Below, piece after piece: positions 26,628 through 33,800 of a stretch of DNA of 33,800 bases. Position 1 is the stretch's first letter. The number at the start of each line of letters is the position of its first letter. The stretch comes from Trueperaceae bacterium. GTDB lineage: Bacteria > Deinococcota > Deinococci > Deinococcales > Trueperaceae. The DNA lies in assembly GCA_013697735.1 (NCBI GenBank), contig JACCWH010000129.1, forward strand, positions 1 to 33,800. The letters are read 5' to 3'. Made by a program: the position numbers and the translations under genes. Under the pieces are notes generated by a model. It was not told the DNA's origin and did no database searches. It saw only the letters and a list, made by a program, of their open reading frames with translations.

Positions 26628-26778
26628 GACCCAAGTTCGACAGTTCGACGTGACCTGAACACCCGCGTTCCGTGAGGGACGCGGGTTCACTCGTGGCTCG
26701 AGGTCCTATCCCATGACGACACCACGAACGAACCACGTCACCAACGCACGTCGATCATCTCACCGTCGAACTTGGGTC
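26628..26778. repeat. 151-bp structure bounded by a perfect 14-bp inverted repeat
   Basis: GACCCAAGTTCGAC (26628-26641) is repeated in reverse complement as GTCGAACTTGGGTC (26765-26778). The bases outside both ends are AGA (26625-26627 and 26779-26781), which could be a 3-bp target duplication. The right arm runs into the sucB stop codon. A second strong hairpin lies inside. No ORF of note is inside. It may be a small non-autonomous mobile element or a large termination structure between convergent genes. Confidence 0.55.
26656..26689. terminator. Hairpin with GTGA tetraloop between msrAB and sucB
   Basis: TGAAC-(2-base bulge)-CCGCGTTCC pairs with GGGACGCGG-GTTCA, closing a GTGA (GNRA-type) loop at 26672-26675. 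The stem is about 14 bp with one G-T wobble. It is the strongest hairpin in the window and stands between two convergent genes. No T-tract follows on either strand, so it may be a barrier, a 3'-end stabiliser or part of the surrounding repeat. Confidence 0.55.
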
Positions 26779-28132
26779 AGACCTCGATGAGCATCCGGGC
26801 GGGCTTCTCGATCGCGTCCTTCACGCGCTTGAGGAAGGTGACCGCTTCGCGACCGTCGACGATTCGGTGATCGTACGTGAGCGCGAGGTACATCATCGGC
26901 CGGACCTCGACGCGTCCTTCGATCGCCACCGGGCGCTCTTGGATGGCGTGCATCCCGAGGACCCCGGACTGCGGCGGGTTCACGATCGGCGTCGACATGA
27001 GCGAGCCGAAGATCCCGCCGTTCGTGATGGTGAACGTGCCCCCCTGGAGGTCTTCGGGGGTGAGCTTGTTCTCGCGGGCGCGCGCTCCGAAGTCGCCGAC
27101 CGCCTTCTCCACTTCGGCGAACGAGAGGAGTTCGGCGTTGCGCAGCACCGGCACGACCAGCCCTTTGGGCGTGGACACTGCGACGCCGATGTCGTAGTAG
27201 TTCTTGTAGACGATGTCGCGCTCGCGGATCTCGGCGTTGAGCTGCGGGATCTGCTTGAGACCATCGATCACGGCTTTGACGAAGAACGACATGAAGCCGA
27301 GCCGTACGCCGTAGCGCTTCTCGAAGTTGTCGCGGTACTCGCCCCGTAGCGCCATCACGGCGCTCATGTCGGCCTCGTTGAAGGTCGTGAGGAGCGCCGC
27401 CGTCTGCTGGGCATGCACGAGCCGCTCGGCGATCTTGCGACGCAGCGGCGACATGGCGACGGATTCCTCTTGGCGGTGAGCCGCAGCACCCGGGGCGGGC
27501 GTGCTCGGCTCCGTGGCGTCCGAGGCGCTGCGCGTGGTCGCCTGAGCACTGGTCGCCTGAGCACCGCCGGCCGCCGCCCGGTCCGTCGCGGCGTCGAGAT
27601 ACCGCTGGACGTCCTCCTTGAGGATCCGGCCGCCCGGGCCGCTCGCCTCGACGTCGGCAGGGGCAACACCGTGCTCGTCGAGCAGCCGCTGCGCGGCAGG
27701 CATCACGCGCGCCTCGCCGTCGGCCGACGTGGGCTCGGTACCCGACGCGGGCTCCGCAGCCGCCGTGGGCGCGTCCTCGGCCGTCTCGGGGTCTGGCGCT
27801 GCGGCGTCATCCTCGGCCGGTGTCGACGATGCCGACGAGTCCGTGGTCGCAGGCTCGGACCCGGTGTCGGTTTCCGAACTCTTCCCCGTTCCACCATTCG
27901 ACTCCACGTGGGCGATCACCTCGCCGACGTTCGCCGTGTCGCCGGCTTGCTTCACGACCTTGCCGAGCACCCCGGCAACGGGCGCCGAGATCTCGAGGGT
28001 CGCCTTGTCGGTCTCGATCTCCACGAGCGCCTCGTCCTTGGCGACCTCGTCACCCTCTTGTTTCAACCAGGTCCCGATGAAGACCTCGCTGATCGACTCG
28101 CCGACGCTCGGCACGGTCACTTCGACGGGCAT
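26777..28132 (-). CDS. sucB: 2-oxoglutarate dehydrogenase E2, dihydrolipoyl succinyltransferase
   Basis: 451 residues, core of the 2-oxoglutarate dehydrogenase complex. Seen: one lipoyl domain (1-77) with K43 in EIETDKATLEIS; a long Ala/Pro/Thr/Glu-rich linker (about 80-140); the peripheral-subunit-binding domain (about 143-179, RVMPAAQRLLDEHGVAPADV); a second linker; and the acyltransferase domain with MSPLRRKIAERLV, TFTITNGGIFGSLMSTPIVN and the catalytic H422/D426 in LTYDHRIVDGREA. The last motifs are those of succinyltransferases. ATG at 28132 follows AGGAG. A 78-codon upstream extension is rejected because it overlaps sucA and the lipoyl domain starts here. It lies 70 bases after sucA, on the same transcript. 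Confidence 0.96.
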   Translation of the reverse strand: MPVEVTVPSVGESISEVFIGTWLKQEGDEVAKDEALVEIETDKATLEISAPVAGVLGKVVKQAGDTANVGEVIAHVESNGGTGKSSETDTGSEPATTDSSASSTPAEDDAAAPDPETAEDAPTAAAEPASGTEPTSADGEARVMPAAQRLLDEHGVAPADVEASGPGGRILKEDVQRYLDAATDRAAAGGAQATSAQATTRSASDATEPSTPAPGAAAHRQEESVAMSPLRRKIAERLVHAQQTAALLTTFNEADMSAVMALRGEYRDNFEKRYGVRLGFMSFFVKAVIDGLKQIPQLNAEIRERDIVYKNYYDIGVAVSTPKGLVVPVLRNAELLSFAEVEKAVGDFGARARENKLTPEDLQGGTFTITNGGIFGSLMSTPIVNPPQSGVLGMHAIQERPVAIEGRVEVRPMMYLALTYDHRIVDGREAVTFLKRVKDAIEKPARMLIEV

Positions 28133-28202
28133 GACATCTCCTCGGACGACGCGGAGGGACCGCGGTCGCTGACGTGCAGTGGGGGGTGCGACGCGACGGG
28201 CG

Positions 28203-31007
28203 TCACGCCGGCACCTCGAATGCGGCGCGAACCAGCTCGGCCTGCTCGATCTTGTGGCTACTCGACGATCCGGTGGCGGGGCTCGCACTCGCGGGACGCG
28301 CGACGACCGAGAAGGGTCGCCCGTCGACCTCGCCCCCCCAGCGCACGCGTAGGTAGCGCCATGCACCCATGTTCTCCGGCTCCTCCTGCACCCACGTCAC
28401 CGCGACGTCGGAGCCGTAGGGGGCGAGCGCCTCCTGCACGAGATCGGTCCGCAGCGGGTAGAGCTGTTCCAGGCGGACGATGGCGATGTCGTGGCGACCA
28501 CCCTCCTCACGCGCAGCGTCGAGGTCATAGTAGACCTTCCCCGAACACAGGAGCACCTTCCGAACGCCGGCGGGATCGACGTCGTCGCCGATGACGCGAC
28601 GGAAGCCGCCGGAGGTGATGTCGTCGAGGTCGGAGACGGCCCGGGGGTGCCGGAGGAGGCTCTTGGGCGTCATGACGATGAGTGGCTTGCGCCACGGTCG
28701 GACCACCTGGCGCCGTAGGACGTGAAAGTAGTTCGCGGGGGTCGTGGGGTAGACCACCTGCATGTTGTCTTCGGCGCAGAGCTGTAAGAACCGCTCGAGT
28801 CGGGCGCTCGAGTGCTCGGGCCCAGCACCTTCGAAGCCGTGCGGTAGCAACAACACCAGCCCGGAGAGTCGCCGCCACTTGTCCTCACCGGAAGCGATGA
28901 ACTGGTCGATCACCACCTGAGCGGTGTTGACGAAGTCGCCGAACTGCGCCTCCCACGCCACGAGGCCGTCCGGCATGTCGAGTGAGTACCCGTACTCGAA
29001 GCCGAGCGTCCCCTGTTCGTTGAGGGGCGAGTTGCACACGTCGAAAACGCCGCCGTCGTGCGCGAGGGTCGCGAGCGGCACGAACCGGGCCCCGGTCTCC
29101 ACGTCGTGGAGCACGCTGTGGCGGTGGCCGAAGGTGCCGCGCTCCGTGTCCTGTCCGGTGAGCCTGACGCGCACCCCGGCGGCGACGAGCGAGCCTATGG
29201 CCAGCGCCTCCCCCGCCGCCCAATCGAGCGACCGCTCACCGGCAGCCATCTGTCCTCGTTGCTGCAGGTAGCGCGTGATCTTCGGGTTCGCCTCGAACGA
29301 ATCGGGCACGGTGGCGAGCGTTCGAAGGATCGTCTCGGCCTGCGCTCGCTCGATGGCGGTGTCGACCTCGGGCGCCTCCGCCTCCGGACCCCCCTGGTAC
29401 GCCTTCCAGAAGCCTTCGAACGCGGAGTAGTGCGGCTTGAATTCATCGCCGCGCGCCGCGCTCAGCTCCCGCTCGAGCAGCTCGCGCCGCGACTCGGCGA
29501 TCGCGTCGGCCTCCTCACGCGTGATGCCACCGAGGGTCAGCAGTCGCTCCAGGTAGCCCTCGCGCACGGTGGGGCGCTTCCGGATGCGGTCGTACATTCC
29601 CGGCTGCGTGAAGGAGGGCTCGTCACCTTCGTTGTGCCCCCAGCGTCGATAGCAGTACATGTCGACCACGACGTCGCGGCCGAACGTACTGCGGAAGTCC
29701 ATGGCGAGCTCGATCACCTGGGCCACGGCTTCGGGGTCTTCACCGTTCACGTGGAAGATCGGGCTCTGCAACATCTTGGCGATGTCGCTCGCGTAGGTCG
29801 TGGAGCGGCCCTGGTCGGGGGCGGTGGTGAAGCCGATCTGGTTGTTGACGATCACGTGCAGGGCACCGCCGACGCTGTAGCCCGCGAGTTCCGACATGTT
29901 GAGCGTCTCCTGGACCACGCCCTCGCCGATGAAGGCAGCGTCGCCGTGGATCAGCACTACGAGTCCGCGCTCGCGGCGCTCGTCGCCGACGCGGTCCTGC
30001 TTCGCACGAACGCGACCCATGGCGACCGGATTGACGAACTCGAGGTGCGAGGGGTTGAACGCGAGCGACAGGTGGATCTTGTCGCCCCCTTGCGTGACCC
30101 AGTCGTTCGAGTAGCCGAGGTGGTACTTGACGTCGCCGCGGCCGCGATGGAGTTCAGGATCCTTGTCCTCGAACTCGCGGAAGATCGCGCGTGGATGCTT
30201 GCCCATGATGTTCGCCAGCACGTTCAGACGACCGCGGTGGGCCATGCCGAGCACCACCTCGCGCACCCCCTGCTGACCTGCCTTCTCCAGCGCGAGGTCG
30301 AGGAGCGGAATGAGTGATTCGCCCCCCTCGAGCGAGAAGCTCTTCGCACCCACGAACTTCTTCTGGATGAACTCCTCGAACATGACCGCGTCCGTGAGCT
30401 TCGTCAGGATGCGGAGCTGCGTGTCGCGGCTCAGCTCGAGGTGGTTGCGGCTGCGCTCCATGCGCGCCTGGAGCCAGATGCGCACCTCGAGGTCGTCGAT
30501 GTGCATGAACTGCGCACCGATCGATCGTGTGTAGGTCTCCTGCAGCGCTTCGATCACATCGCGAACGGTGCGCGCTTTCGCGAACGTGGTCTCGAGCACC
30601 GGCCGGTCCATGTCGGCATCCGTGAAGCCGTAGTACGACGCGTCGAGCTCGGGCACCTCGCGCGACCGGGCGCCGAGGGGATTGAGGTCGGCCACCCGGT
30701 GCCCGCGGACGCGGTAATTGCGAACGAGTCGATCGAGCCGCTGCGTGAGCTCGGCGTCTGCCGTCTCCACGGCGAGGCCCGGACCACCACCGCCGGGGCG
30801 CGGCGGGTTGAACAGGCTCGCCGGCCGGAAGGAAGGCCCGAAGCCTTGGCGCCTCGAACCGTTCGCCGGCGCGCCGTTGCCAGGTAGTGCGGAGAAATAG
30901 GTGCGCCACGCCTCCGGCACGGTATCCGGATCGAGGAGATACGCCGCATACAGGTCCTCGACGAACGCAAGGCTGGAGCTGTTCAGGCTCGAGTCGACCT
31001 CATCCAT
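28203..31007 (-). CDS. sucA: 2-oxoglutarate dehydrogenase E1 (thiamine diphosphate)
   Basis: 934 residues. It decarboxylates 2-oxoglutarate and passes the succinyl group to E2 in the TCA cycle. Seen: the N-terminal motif [16 protein letters not shown] that contacts E2; [28 protein letters not shown]; the thiamine-diphosphate region [19 protein letters not shown] followed by [59 protein letters not shown]; and [14 protein letters not shown] near the end. Length is normal. ATG at 31007 has GAGG a short distance upstream. It is divergent from the PfkB kinase (174-bp gap), and its own promoter there is not clear. An extended TGTAGGAC near 31088-31095 on the minus strand is a weak candidate. Confidence 0.97.
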   Translation of the reverse strand: MDEVDSSLNSSSLAFVEDLYAAYLLDPDTVPEAWRTYFSALPGNGAPANGSRRQGFGPSFRPASLFNPPRPGGGGPGLAVETADAELTQRLDRLVRNYRVRGHRVADLNPLGARSREVPELDASYYGFTDADMDRPVLETTFAKARTVRDVIEALQETYTRSIGAQFMHIDDLEVRIWLQARMERSRNHLELSRDTQLRILTKLTDAVMFEEFIQKKFVGAKSFSLEGGESLIPLLDLALEKAGQQGVREVVLGMAHRGRLNVLANIMGKHPRAIFREFEDKDPELHRGRGDVKYHLGYSNDWVTQGGDKIHLSLAFNPSHLEFVNPVAMGRVRAKQDRVGDERRERGLVVLIHGDAAFIGEGVVQETLNMSELAGYSVGGALHVIVNNQIGFTTAPDQGRSTTYASDIAKMLQSPIFHVNGEDPEAVAQVIELAMDFRSTFGRDVVVDMYCYRRWGHNEGDEPSFTQPGMYDRIRKRPTVREGYLERLLTLGGITREEADAIAESRRELLERELSAARGDEFKPHYSAFEGFWKAYQGGPEAEAPEVDTAIERAQAETILRTLATVPDSFEANPKITRYLQQRGQMAAGERSLDWAAGEALAIGSLVAAGVRVRLTGQDTERGTFGHRHSVLHDVETGARFVPLATLAHDGGVFDVCNSPLNEQGTLGFEYGYSLDMPDGLVAWEAQFGDFVNTAQVVIDQFIASGEDKWRRLSGLVLLLPHGFEGAGPEHSSARLERFLQLCAEDNMQVVYPTTPANYFHVLRRQVVRPWRKPLIVMTPKSLLRHPRAVSDLDDITSGGFRRVIGDDVDPAGVRKVLLCSGKVYYDLDAAREEGGRHDIAIVRLEQLYPLRTDLVQEALAPYGSDVAVTWVQEEPENMGAWRYLRVRWGGEVDGRPFSVVARPASASPATGSSSSHKIEQAELVRAAFEVPA

Positions 31008-31170
31008 GCATGACCTCGTGCGAGAGGGTCTGGACCCCTCCCGCGCTCTCGACGGAGGCCGCTCGGCGCCGCGCCGCGGCCGTCGTCCTACAGGTGTGTT
31101 GTACCACTTCTTGCGGCGTCCGGAACGGTGTAGAACACGCTTTCGCCCGCTCGAGCGGCCCCCGGCGCGG

Positions 31171-31176
31171 TATCCT
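31171..31176 (+). promoter_or_regulatory. Leaderless promoter of the PfkB kinase (-10 box)
   Basis: TATCCT is five bases before ATG at 31182. No Shine-Dalgarno sequence is seen. The short distance is at the lower limit of the boxes in this window. Confidence 0.52.
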
Positions 31177-31181
31177 GGGTC

Positions 31182-32153
31182 ATGTCCGCATCACCGCTCG
31201 TCCTGGCGCTGGGCGAACTGCTCATCGACTTCGTGCCCGAACGGCGTGGCGTGACGCTCGCCGAGGCGCAGACGTTCATCAAGGCTCCGGGCGGCGCCCC
31301 GGCCAACGTGGCCGTGGGCGTCGCGCGGCTCGGCGTGACGAGCGGCTTCATCGGCAAGGTGGGCGATGATCCCTTCGGGCACCATCTCGCGGACGTGCTG
31401 CGCGAGGCCGGTGTCGACGTTCGCCAGCTCGTGTTCGACGACGCCGCACGCACCGCGCTCGCCTTCGTCTCGCTCACGGCCGAGGGGGAGCGCGACTTCA
31501 TGTTCTACCGCCACCCCTCCGCCGACATGCGTCACCGCCCCGAGGAGGTCGACGACGCCGTGGTGGGCGCAGCCGCGATCCTGCACGTCGGCAGCATCTC
31601 GCTCATCGGCGACAGCTCGGCGCGGGCGACGCGCCATGCGATCCAGGTCGCCCGCGACGCCGGCGTTACGATCTCGTACGACCCCAACCTGCGCTTGCCC
31701 CTCTGGCCCTCGGCGGCGGCAGCCGCGTCGGCCATCCGCTCGCTCCTCCCGCTCGCCCACGTGGTGAAGGTGAGCGACGAAGAGGTCCACTTCCTCACGG
31801 GTCGCGACGACGTCGCGGCGGCGCGCTCGCTGTGGCACGAGGGCTGCCGCCTCATGCTGGTAACGCGCGGTGAGGAAGGCGTCGACTACCTCCTCGCCGA
31901 GGGCGGTGGCAGCGTGCCGGGATTCCCGGTCGACATCCACGACACCACCGGTGCGGGTGACGCCTTCATGGCCGCGGTGCTCGCCGCGCTCGCCACACGC
32001 CCCGATCTGATGCACGACCGCGAGGCGCTCGAGCGAGCGCTCCGGCGCGCCAATGCCTTCGCCGCCCTCACGACCACCCGACCGGGCGCGATCCCGGCGA
32101 TGCCGTCCCTCGAAACGCTCGAAGCGTTCCTCGCGCAGCACACTTCGGACTGA
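31182..32153 (+). CDS. PfkB-family carbohydrate kinase, fructokinase-like
   Basis: 323 residues, phosphorylates a sugar with ATP in the cytoplasm. Seen: [10 protein letters not shown] at the start, the family signature 1 in [30 protein letters not shown]-type text ([18 protein letters not shown]), [12 protein letters not shown], and signature 2 DTTGAGDAF with catalytic base D260. The FRxPSADM-like strand (FYRHPSADM) is typical of fructokinases of the ScrK type, but 2-keto-3-deoxygluconate kinase is possible. The start is fixed by the -10 box five bases upstream. It stands alone, divergent from sucA. Confidence 0.92.
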   Translation: MSASPLVLALGELLIDFVPERRGVTLAEAQTFIKAPGGAPANVAVGVARLGVTSGFIGKVGDDPFGHHLADVLREAGVDVRQLVFDDAARTALAFVSLTAEGERDFMFYRHPSADMRHRPEEVDDAVVGAAAILHVGSISLIGDSSARATRHAIQVARDAGVTISYDPNLRLPLWPSAAAAASAIRSLLPLAHVVKVSDEEVHFLTGRDDVAAARSLWHEGCRLMLVTRGEEGVDYLLAEGGGSVPGFPVDIHDTTGAGDAFMAAVLAALATRPDLMHDREALERALRRANAFAALTTTRPGAIPAMPSLETLEAFLAQHTSD

Positions 32154-32175
32154 GCCTGCAATTTAGCCTGTGCGT

Positions 32176-32189
32176 CGCGTGCGCACGCG
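32176..32189. repeat. 14-bp perfect palindrome
   Basis: CGCGTGCGCACGCG reads the same on both strands. It lies 23 bases after the pfkB stop. In GC-rich DNA this is only mildly unusual. It could form part of a pfkB termination structure or bind a dimeric protein. Confidence 0.5.
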
Positions 32190-32194
32190 CTGGC

Positions 32195-32229
32195 GAGCGG
32201 GGGCAGCTCTTGCCCACGGGTGCCCGCTC
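32195..32229 (+). terminator. Nested stem-loop downstream of pfkB
   Basis: GAGCGGG (32195-32201) pairs with CCCGCTC (32223-32229), and GGGCA/TGCCC (32201-32215) forms an inner hairpin. It may end or protect the pfkB transcript. No T-tract. Confidence 0.3.
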
Positions 32230-32269
32230 CACACACGCGGCGTCGGCCCGGCCACCCTGCTGGCCCACG

Positions 32270-32290
32270 AAAAAAGCGCCCTTGGGCGCT
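32270..32290 (-). terminator. Intrinsic terminator on the minus strand
   Basis: On the minus strand, AGCGCCC-AA-GGGCGCT is followed directly by TTTTTT (32275-32270). A 7-bp GC-rich stem plus a six-T tract is the only textbook rho-independent terminator in the window. No recognised minus-strand gene precedes it. It stands seven bases after the end of the candidate short ORF at 32297-32479. Confidence 0.75.
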
Positions 32291-32296
32291 CGCGTC

Positions 32297-32479
32297 TCAT
32301 CTACTGATAGACATCATCATACGCCGGTATGCGCTATTCGTCAAGACCTTGCGGCGCACTTCGTCGGAATCACCTGCAAAGACTCCTGCGGAGGCCACGA
32401 ACCGGCCGATGAAGCGGGCGATCTGCCCTCCACGCCGGACCTCCACGCCATGCGAGCGGGCGTGGTAGGACGGTGGCAT
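32297..32479 (-). CDS. Candidate short ORF upstream of the minus-strand terminator
   Basis: 60 codons from ATG at 32479, or 49 from GTG at 32446. The product matches nothing I recognise. It is basic, with RRGGQIARFIGRFVASAGVF in the middle and a basic end (RRKVLTNSAYRRMMMSISR). Support: its stop lies seven bases from the intrinsic terminator on the same strand, and most codons in its 5' part end in G or C as in neighbouring genes. Against: no clear Shine-Dalgarno sequence or -10 box, the ATG overlaps the start codon of the divergent dehydratase gene, and codon use near the 3' end is more AT-rich. It could instead be a small RNA or the remnant of a longer gene. Confidence 0.35.
   Translation of the reverse strand: MPPSYHARSHGVEVRRGGQIARFIGRFVASAGVFAGDSDEVRRKVLTNSAYRRMMMSISR
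32466..32471 (+). promoter_or_regulatory. Probable leaderless promoter of the dehydratase (-10 box)
   Basis: TAGGAC lies six bases before ATG at 32478. The last base departs from TANNNT, but the spacing and the missing Shine-Dalgarno sequence match the other leaderless starts. Confidence 0.4.
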
Positions 32480-33479
32480 GTCGCCGTCCGCCGCCCCCCT
32501 GCCGTCGCTCGAAGTGCTCGAGGAGGCGCACGCTCGCGTCGCCCCCTCCGTCTTCCGTACGCCGCTGGTCCAACTCCCGCTCCAAGGAGCGTCGGACGTG
32601 TTCGCGAAGGCCGAGAACCTTCAGCGCACCGGCTCCTTCAAGATTCGAGGCGCGAGCAATTTCCTGGCGCGCATGACACCTGAGGCTCGCACGCGCGGCG
32701 TGGTCGCACACTCGAGCGGCAATCACGCCCAGGGCGTCGCCTGTGCGGCTCATGCGTTCGGCATTCCCGCCACGATCGTGATACCCGAAGGAGCGGCCCA
32801 GGTCAAAGTCGCACGCACGCTCGCCTGGGGCGCGGAGGTCGTGCGCTGCGAGAACACCGCCGCCGATCGCGAGGGGACGGCGGCGCGTATCGCCGGGGAG
32901 CGCGGCGCCACGGTCGTGCCGCCGTTCGATCACCCGTGGATCATCGAGGGGCAAGCCGGGGTCGGGCTCGAGCTCCTCGACGACCTCCCCGACGTGGCCA
33001 ACGTGCTCGTCTGCGTCGGTGGCGGCGGTCTGCTCGCCGGCGTCGTGAGTGCGCTCCGCGCTCGCGGTTCCCGGGCGCAGGTGATCGGCGTCGAACCGGC
33101 GCTGGCGGCGGACGCGGGGGCGTCGTACGCAGCGGGAGAGATCGTCACGTGGCCCGCCGAGGACGTCAACCGCACCGTTGCCGACGGTGTTCGCACGCAA
33201 GCGTTGGGACACCACACGTTCGCGATCATCCGTTCGGCGGTCGACGCCTTCGTCTCCGTGGAAGAGGAGGCGATCATGGATGCCGCGACTTGGCTCGTGC
33301 GCGAAGGCCATCTCGTCGTCGAGCCGACCGGCGCGCTGGCGCTTGCAGCCTATCGGTCGCTCGTCAGGGGCGTCGGGCCGGTCGCGCTGCGTCGGGGATC
33401 GACCGCACTCATCGTGTCGGGTGGCAACGTCGACGCGCGCGTGCTCACGGCGCTGCTCCAACGCGAACTCCCTCGCTGA
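32478..33479 (+). CDS. Threonine/serine dehydratase-like PLP enzyme
   Basis: 333 residues, fold type II pyridoxal-phosphate enzyme. The likely reaction is deamination of threonine or serine to the 2-oxo acid. A serine or threonine racemase of the same family is possible. Seen: the Schiff-base lysine K55 in RTGSFKIRGASNFL, the substrate loop SSGNHAQGVACAAHAFG, VIPEGAAQVKVARTLAWGA, the phosphate-binding loop VCVGGGGLLAGVVSALR, and ALIVSGGNVD near the end. There is no C-terminal ACT regulatory domain, so this is the short catabolic form, not feedback-regulated biosynthetic IlvA. Start from the probable -10 box. ATG is the first in frame. Confidence 0.9.
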   Translation: MSPSAAPLPSLEVLEEAHARVAPSVFRTPLVQLPLQGASDVFAKAENLQRTGSFKIRGASNFLARMTPEARTRGVVAHSSGNHAQGVACAAHAFGIPATIVIPEGAAQVKVARTLAWGAEVVRCENTAADREGTAARIAGERGATVVPPFDHPWIIEGQAGVGLELLDDLPDVANVLVCVGGGGLLAGVVSALRARGSRAQVIGVEPALAADAGASYAAGEIVTWPAEDVNRTVADGVRTQALGHHTFAIIRSAVDAFVSVEEEAIMDAATWLVREGHLVVEPTGALALAAYRSLVRGVGPVALRRGSTALIVSGGNVDARVLTALLQRELPR

Positions 33480-33548
33480 CGATCCGGCGCCCGCCCCGGC
33501 GTTCCCCGCCCGTGCGGCCCACGGGCGTGCAGCACGAGCCACGCCGGG

Positions 33549-33554
33549 TACCAT
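33549..33554 (+). promoter_or_regulatory. Leaderless promoter of the last gene (-10 box)
   Basis: TACCAT lies seven bases before ATG at 33562. An in-frame ATG at 33553 overlaps the box itself and would lie upstream of the transcript start. Confidence 0.52.
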
Positions 33555-33561
33555 GTTCGCG

Positions 33562-33800
33562 ATGACGCCGCTCGCCAGCGTGATGGTGCTGGCCTTCCTC
33601 CTCCTGATCGTGCTGGCACTGGTCGTGTGGGCGCTCCTGCAACCACGGCCGGAGCAGCGCCCGAAGGAGGAGCAGTCCCGGACGAGGTCGGCCGCGTTGC
33701 GACGCGAGATGAGCGTGACGAACGACGACGTGCGCGGGGCGAAGGTGCCGCCGAAGCGCCCCGAAGGTGTCGACGACGCCTTCGAGCGTTTTCTGCACGC
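33562..33800 (+). CDS. Single-pass membrane protein, 5' part
   Basis: 79 codons are present and the frame is open to the end of the window. It begins MTPLASVMVLAFLLLIVLAL, a membrane segment of about residues 5-27, then a charged cytoplasmic-type stretch (PRPEQRPKEEQSRTRSAALR) and DDAFERFLHA at the edge. Not recognised. The start is chosen by the -10 box seven bases upstream, with no Shine-Dalgarno sequence. ATG at 33553 is the alternative. Confidence 0.68.
   Translation, partial: MTPLASVMVLAFLLLIVLALVVWALLQPRPEQRPKEEQSRTRSAALRREMSVTNDDVRGAKVPPKRPEGVDDAFERFLH

Larger units (their letters stand above)
32154..32477. other. 324-bp gap between pfkB and the dehydratase gene, structured
   Basis: This gap has no established gene. 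From left to right it holds a 14-bp perfect palindrome (32176-32189), a 7-bp stem spanning 32195-32229 with an inner GGGCA/TGCCC hairpin, a minus-strand intrinsic terminator (32270-32290), and an AT-richer stretch (about 32300-32345) that belongs to a candidate minus-strand short ORF. The plus-strand dehydratase promoter is at its right end. No tRNA could be folded from it. Confidence 0.6.

Noticed and set aside
26634-26649. Tandem AGTTCGAC resembling a tRNA T-loop, possible tRNA or attachment site
   Set aside because: No acceptor, D or anticodon arm can be folded around it, and there is no integrase or gene-end duplication nearby.
28133-28366. 78-codon N-terminal extension of sucB
   Set aside because: It runs into the sucA 3' end and is Arg/Pro-rich. 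The lipoyl domain and a Shine-Dalgarno sequence place the start at 28132.
32154-32300. Possible tRNA or small structured RNA on either strand after pfkB
   Set aside because: The stems do not fit a cloverleaf, and there is no CCA-proximal 7-bp acceptor with a TTC loop.

Overview
The window is 33.8 kb of GC-rich bacterial chromosome packed with housekeeping and metabolic genes on both strands. I see no rRNA, tRNA, CRISPR array, integrase, transposase or phage gene. Three features suggest Deinococcota, possibly a Trueperales-like lineage: an archaeal/eukaryotic-type aspartyl-tRNA synthetase, the futalosine menaquinone genes mqnE-mqnA, and many starts where a TANNNT -10 box lies only 5-9 bases before the start codon with no Shine-Dalgarno sequence (leaderless mRNAs, as described for Deinococcus). 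The taxon is an inference.

Layout. 1-858 is the 3' part of aspS. 994-4933 is an envelope cluster: a large secreted transglutaminase-like protein divergent from a CsgG-like secreted protein, plus a single-pass membrane protein. 5025-6350 is an orphan ABC sugar-type binding protein. 6459-9027 holds tdk divergent from hslVU. 9062-13076 holds a CHASE3-HAMP-GAF-GGDEF diguanylate cyclase divergent from a DUF2254 membrane protein, then a small membrane protein. 13159-19543 carries carbon-metabolism genes: a methylmalonate-semialdehyde-type dehydrogenase, an MFS carrier, a D-2-hydroxyacid dehydrogenase, a DUF6157 protein and an acyl-CoA synthetase. 19557-21755 is glgX. 21849-23860 is mqnE-mqnA. 23939-31007 holds lpd, sucB and sucA, all three 2-oxoglutarate dehydrogenase subunits on the minus strand, with a plus-strand msrAB fusion between lpd and sucB. 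31182-33800 has a PfkB sugar kinase, a structured 324-bp gap, a threonine dehydratase-like enzyme and the start of a membrane protein.

The most interesting signals are not classical gene clusters. Ten of about 22 assessable starts have a -10 box placed for leaderless translation, and three more have a -10 box feeding a very short SD-bearing leader. A 151-bp structure bounded by a perfect 14-bp inverted repeat lies between msrAB and sucB. A minus-strand intrinsic terminator at 32270-32290 has no annotated gene before it except a candidate 60-residue ORF. I did not find a convincing new multi-gene system. Most genes are ordinary members of known families.
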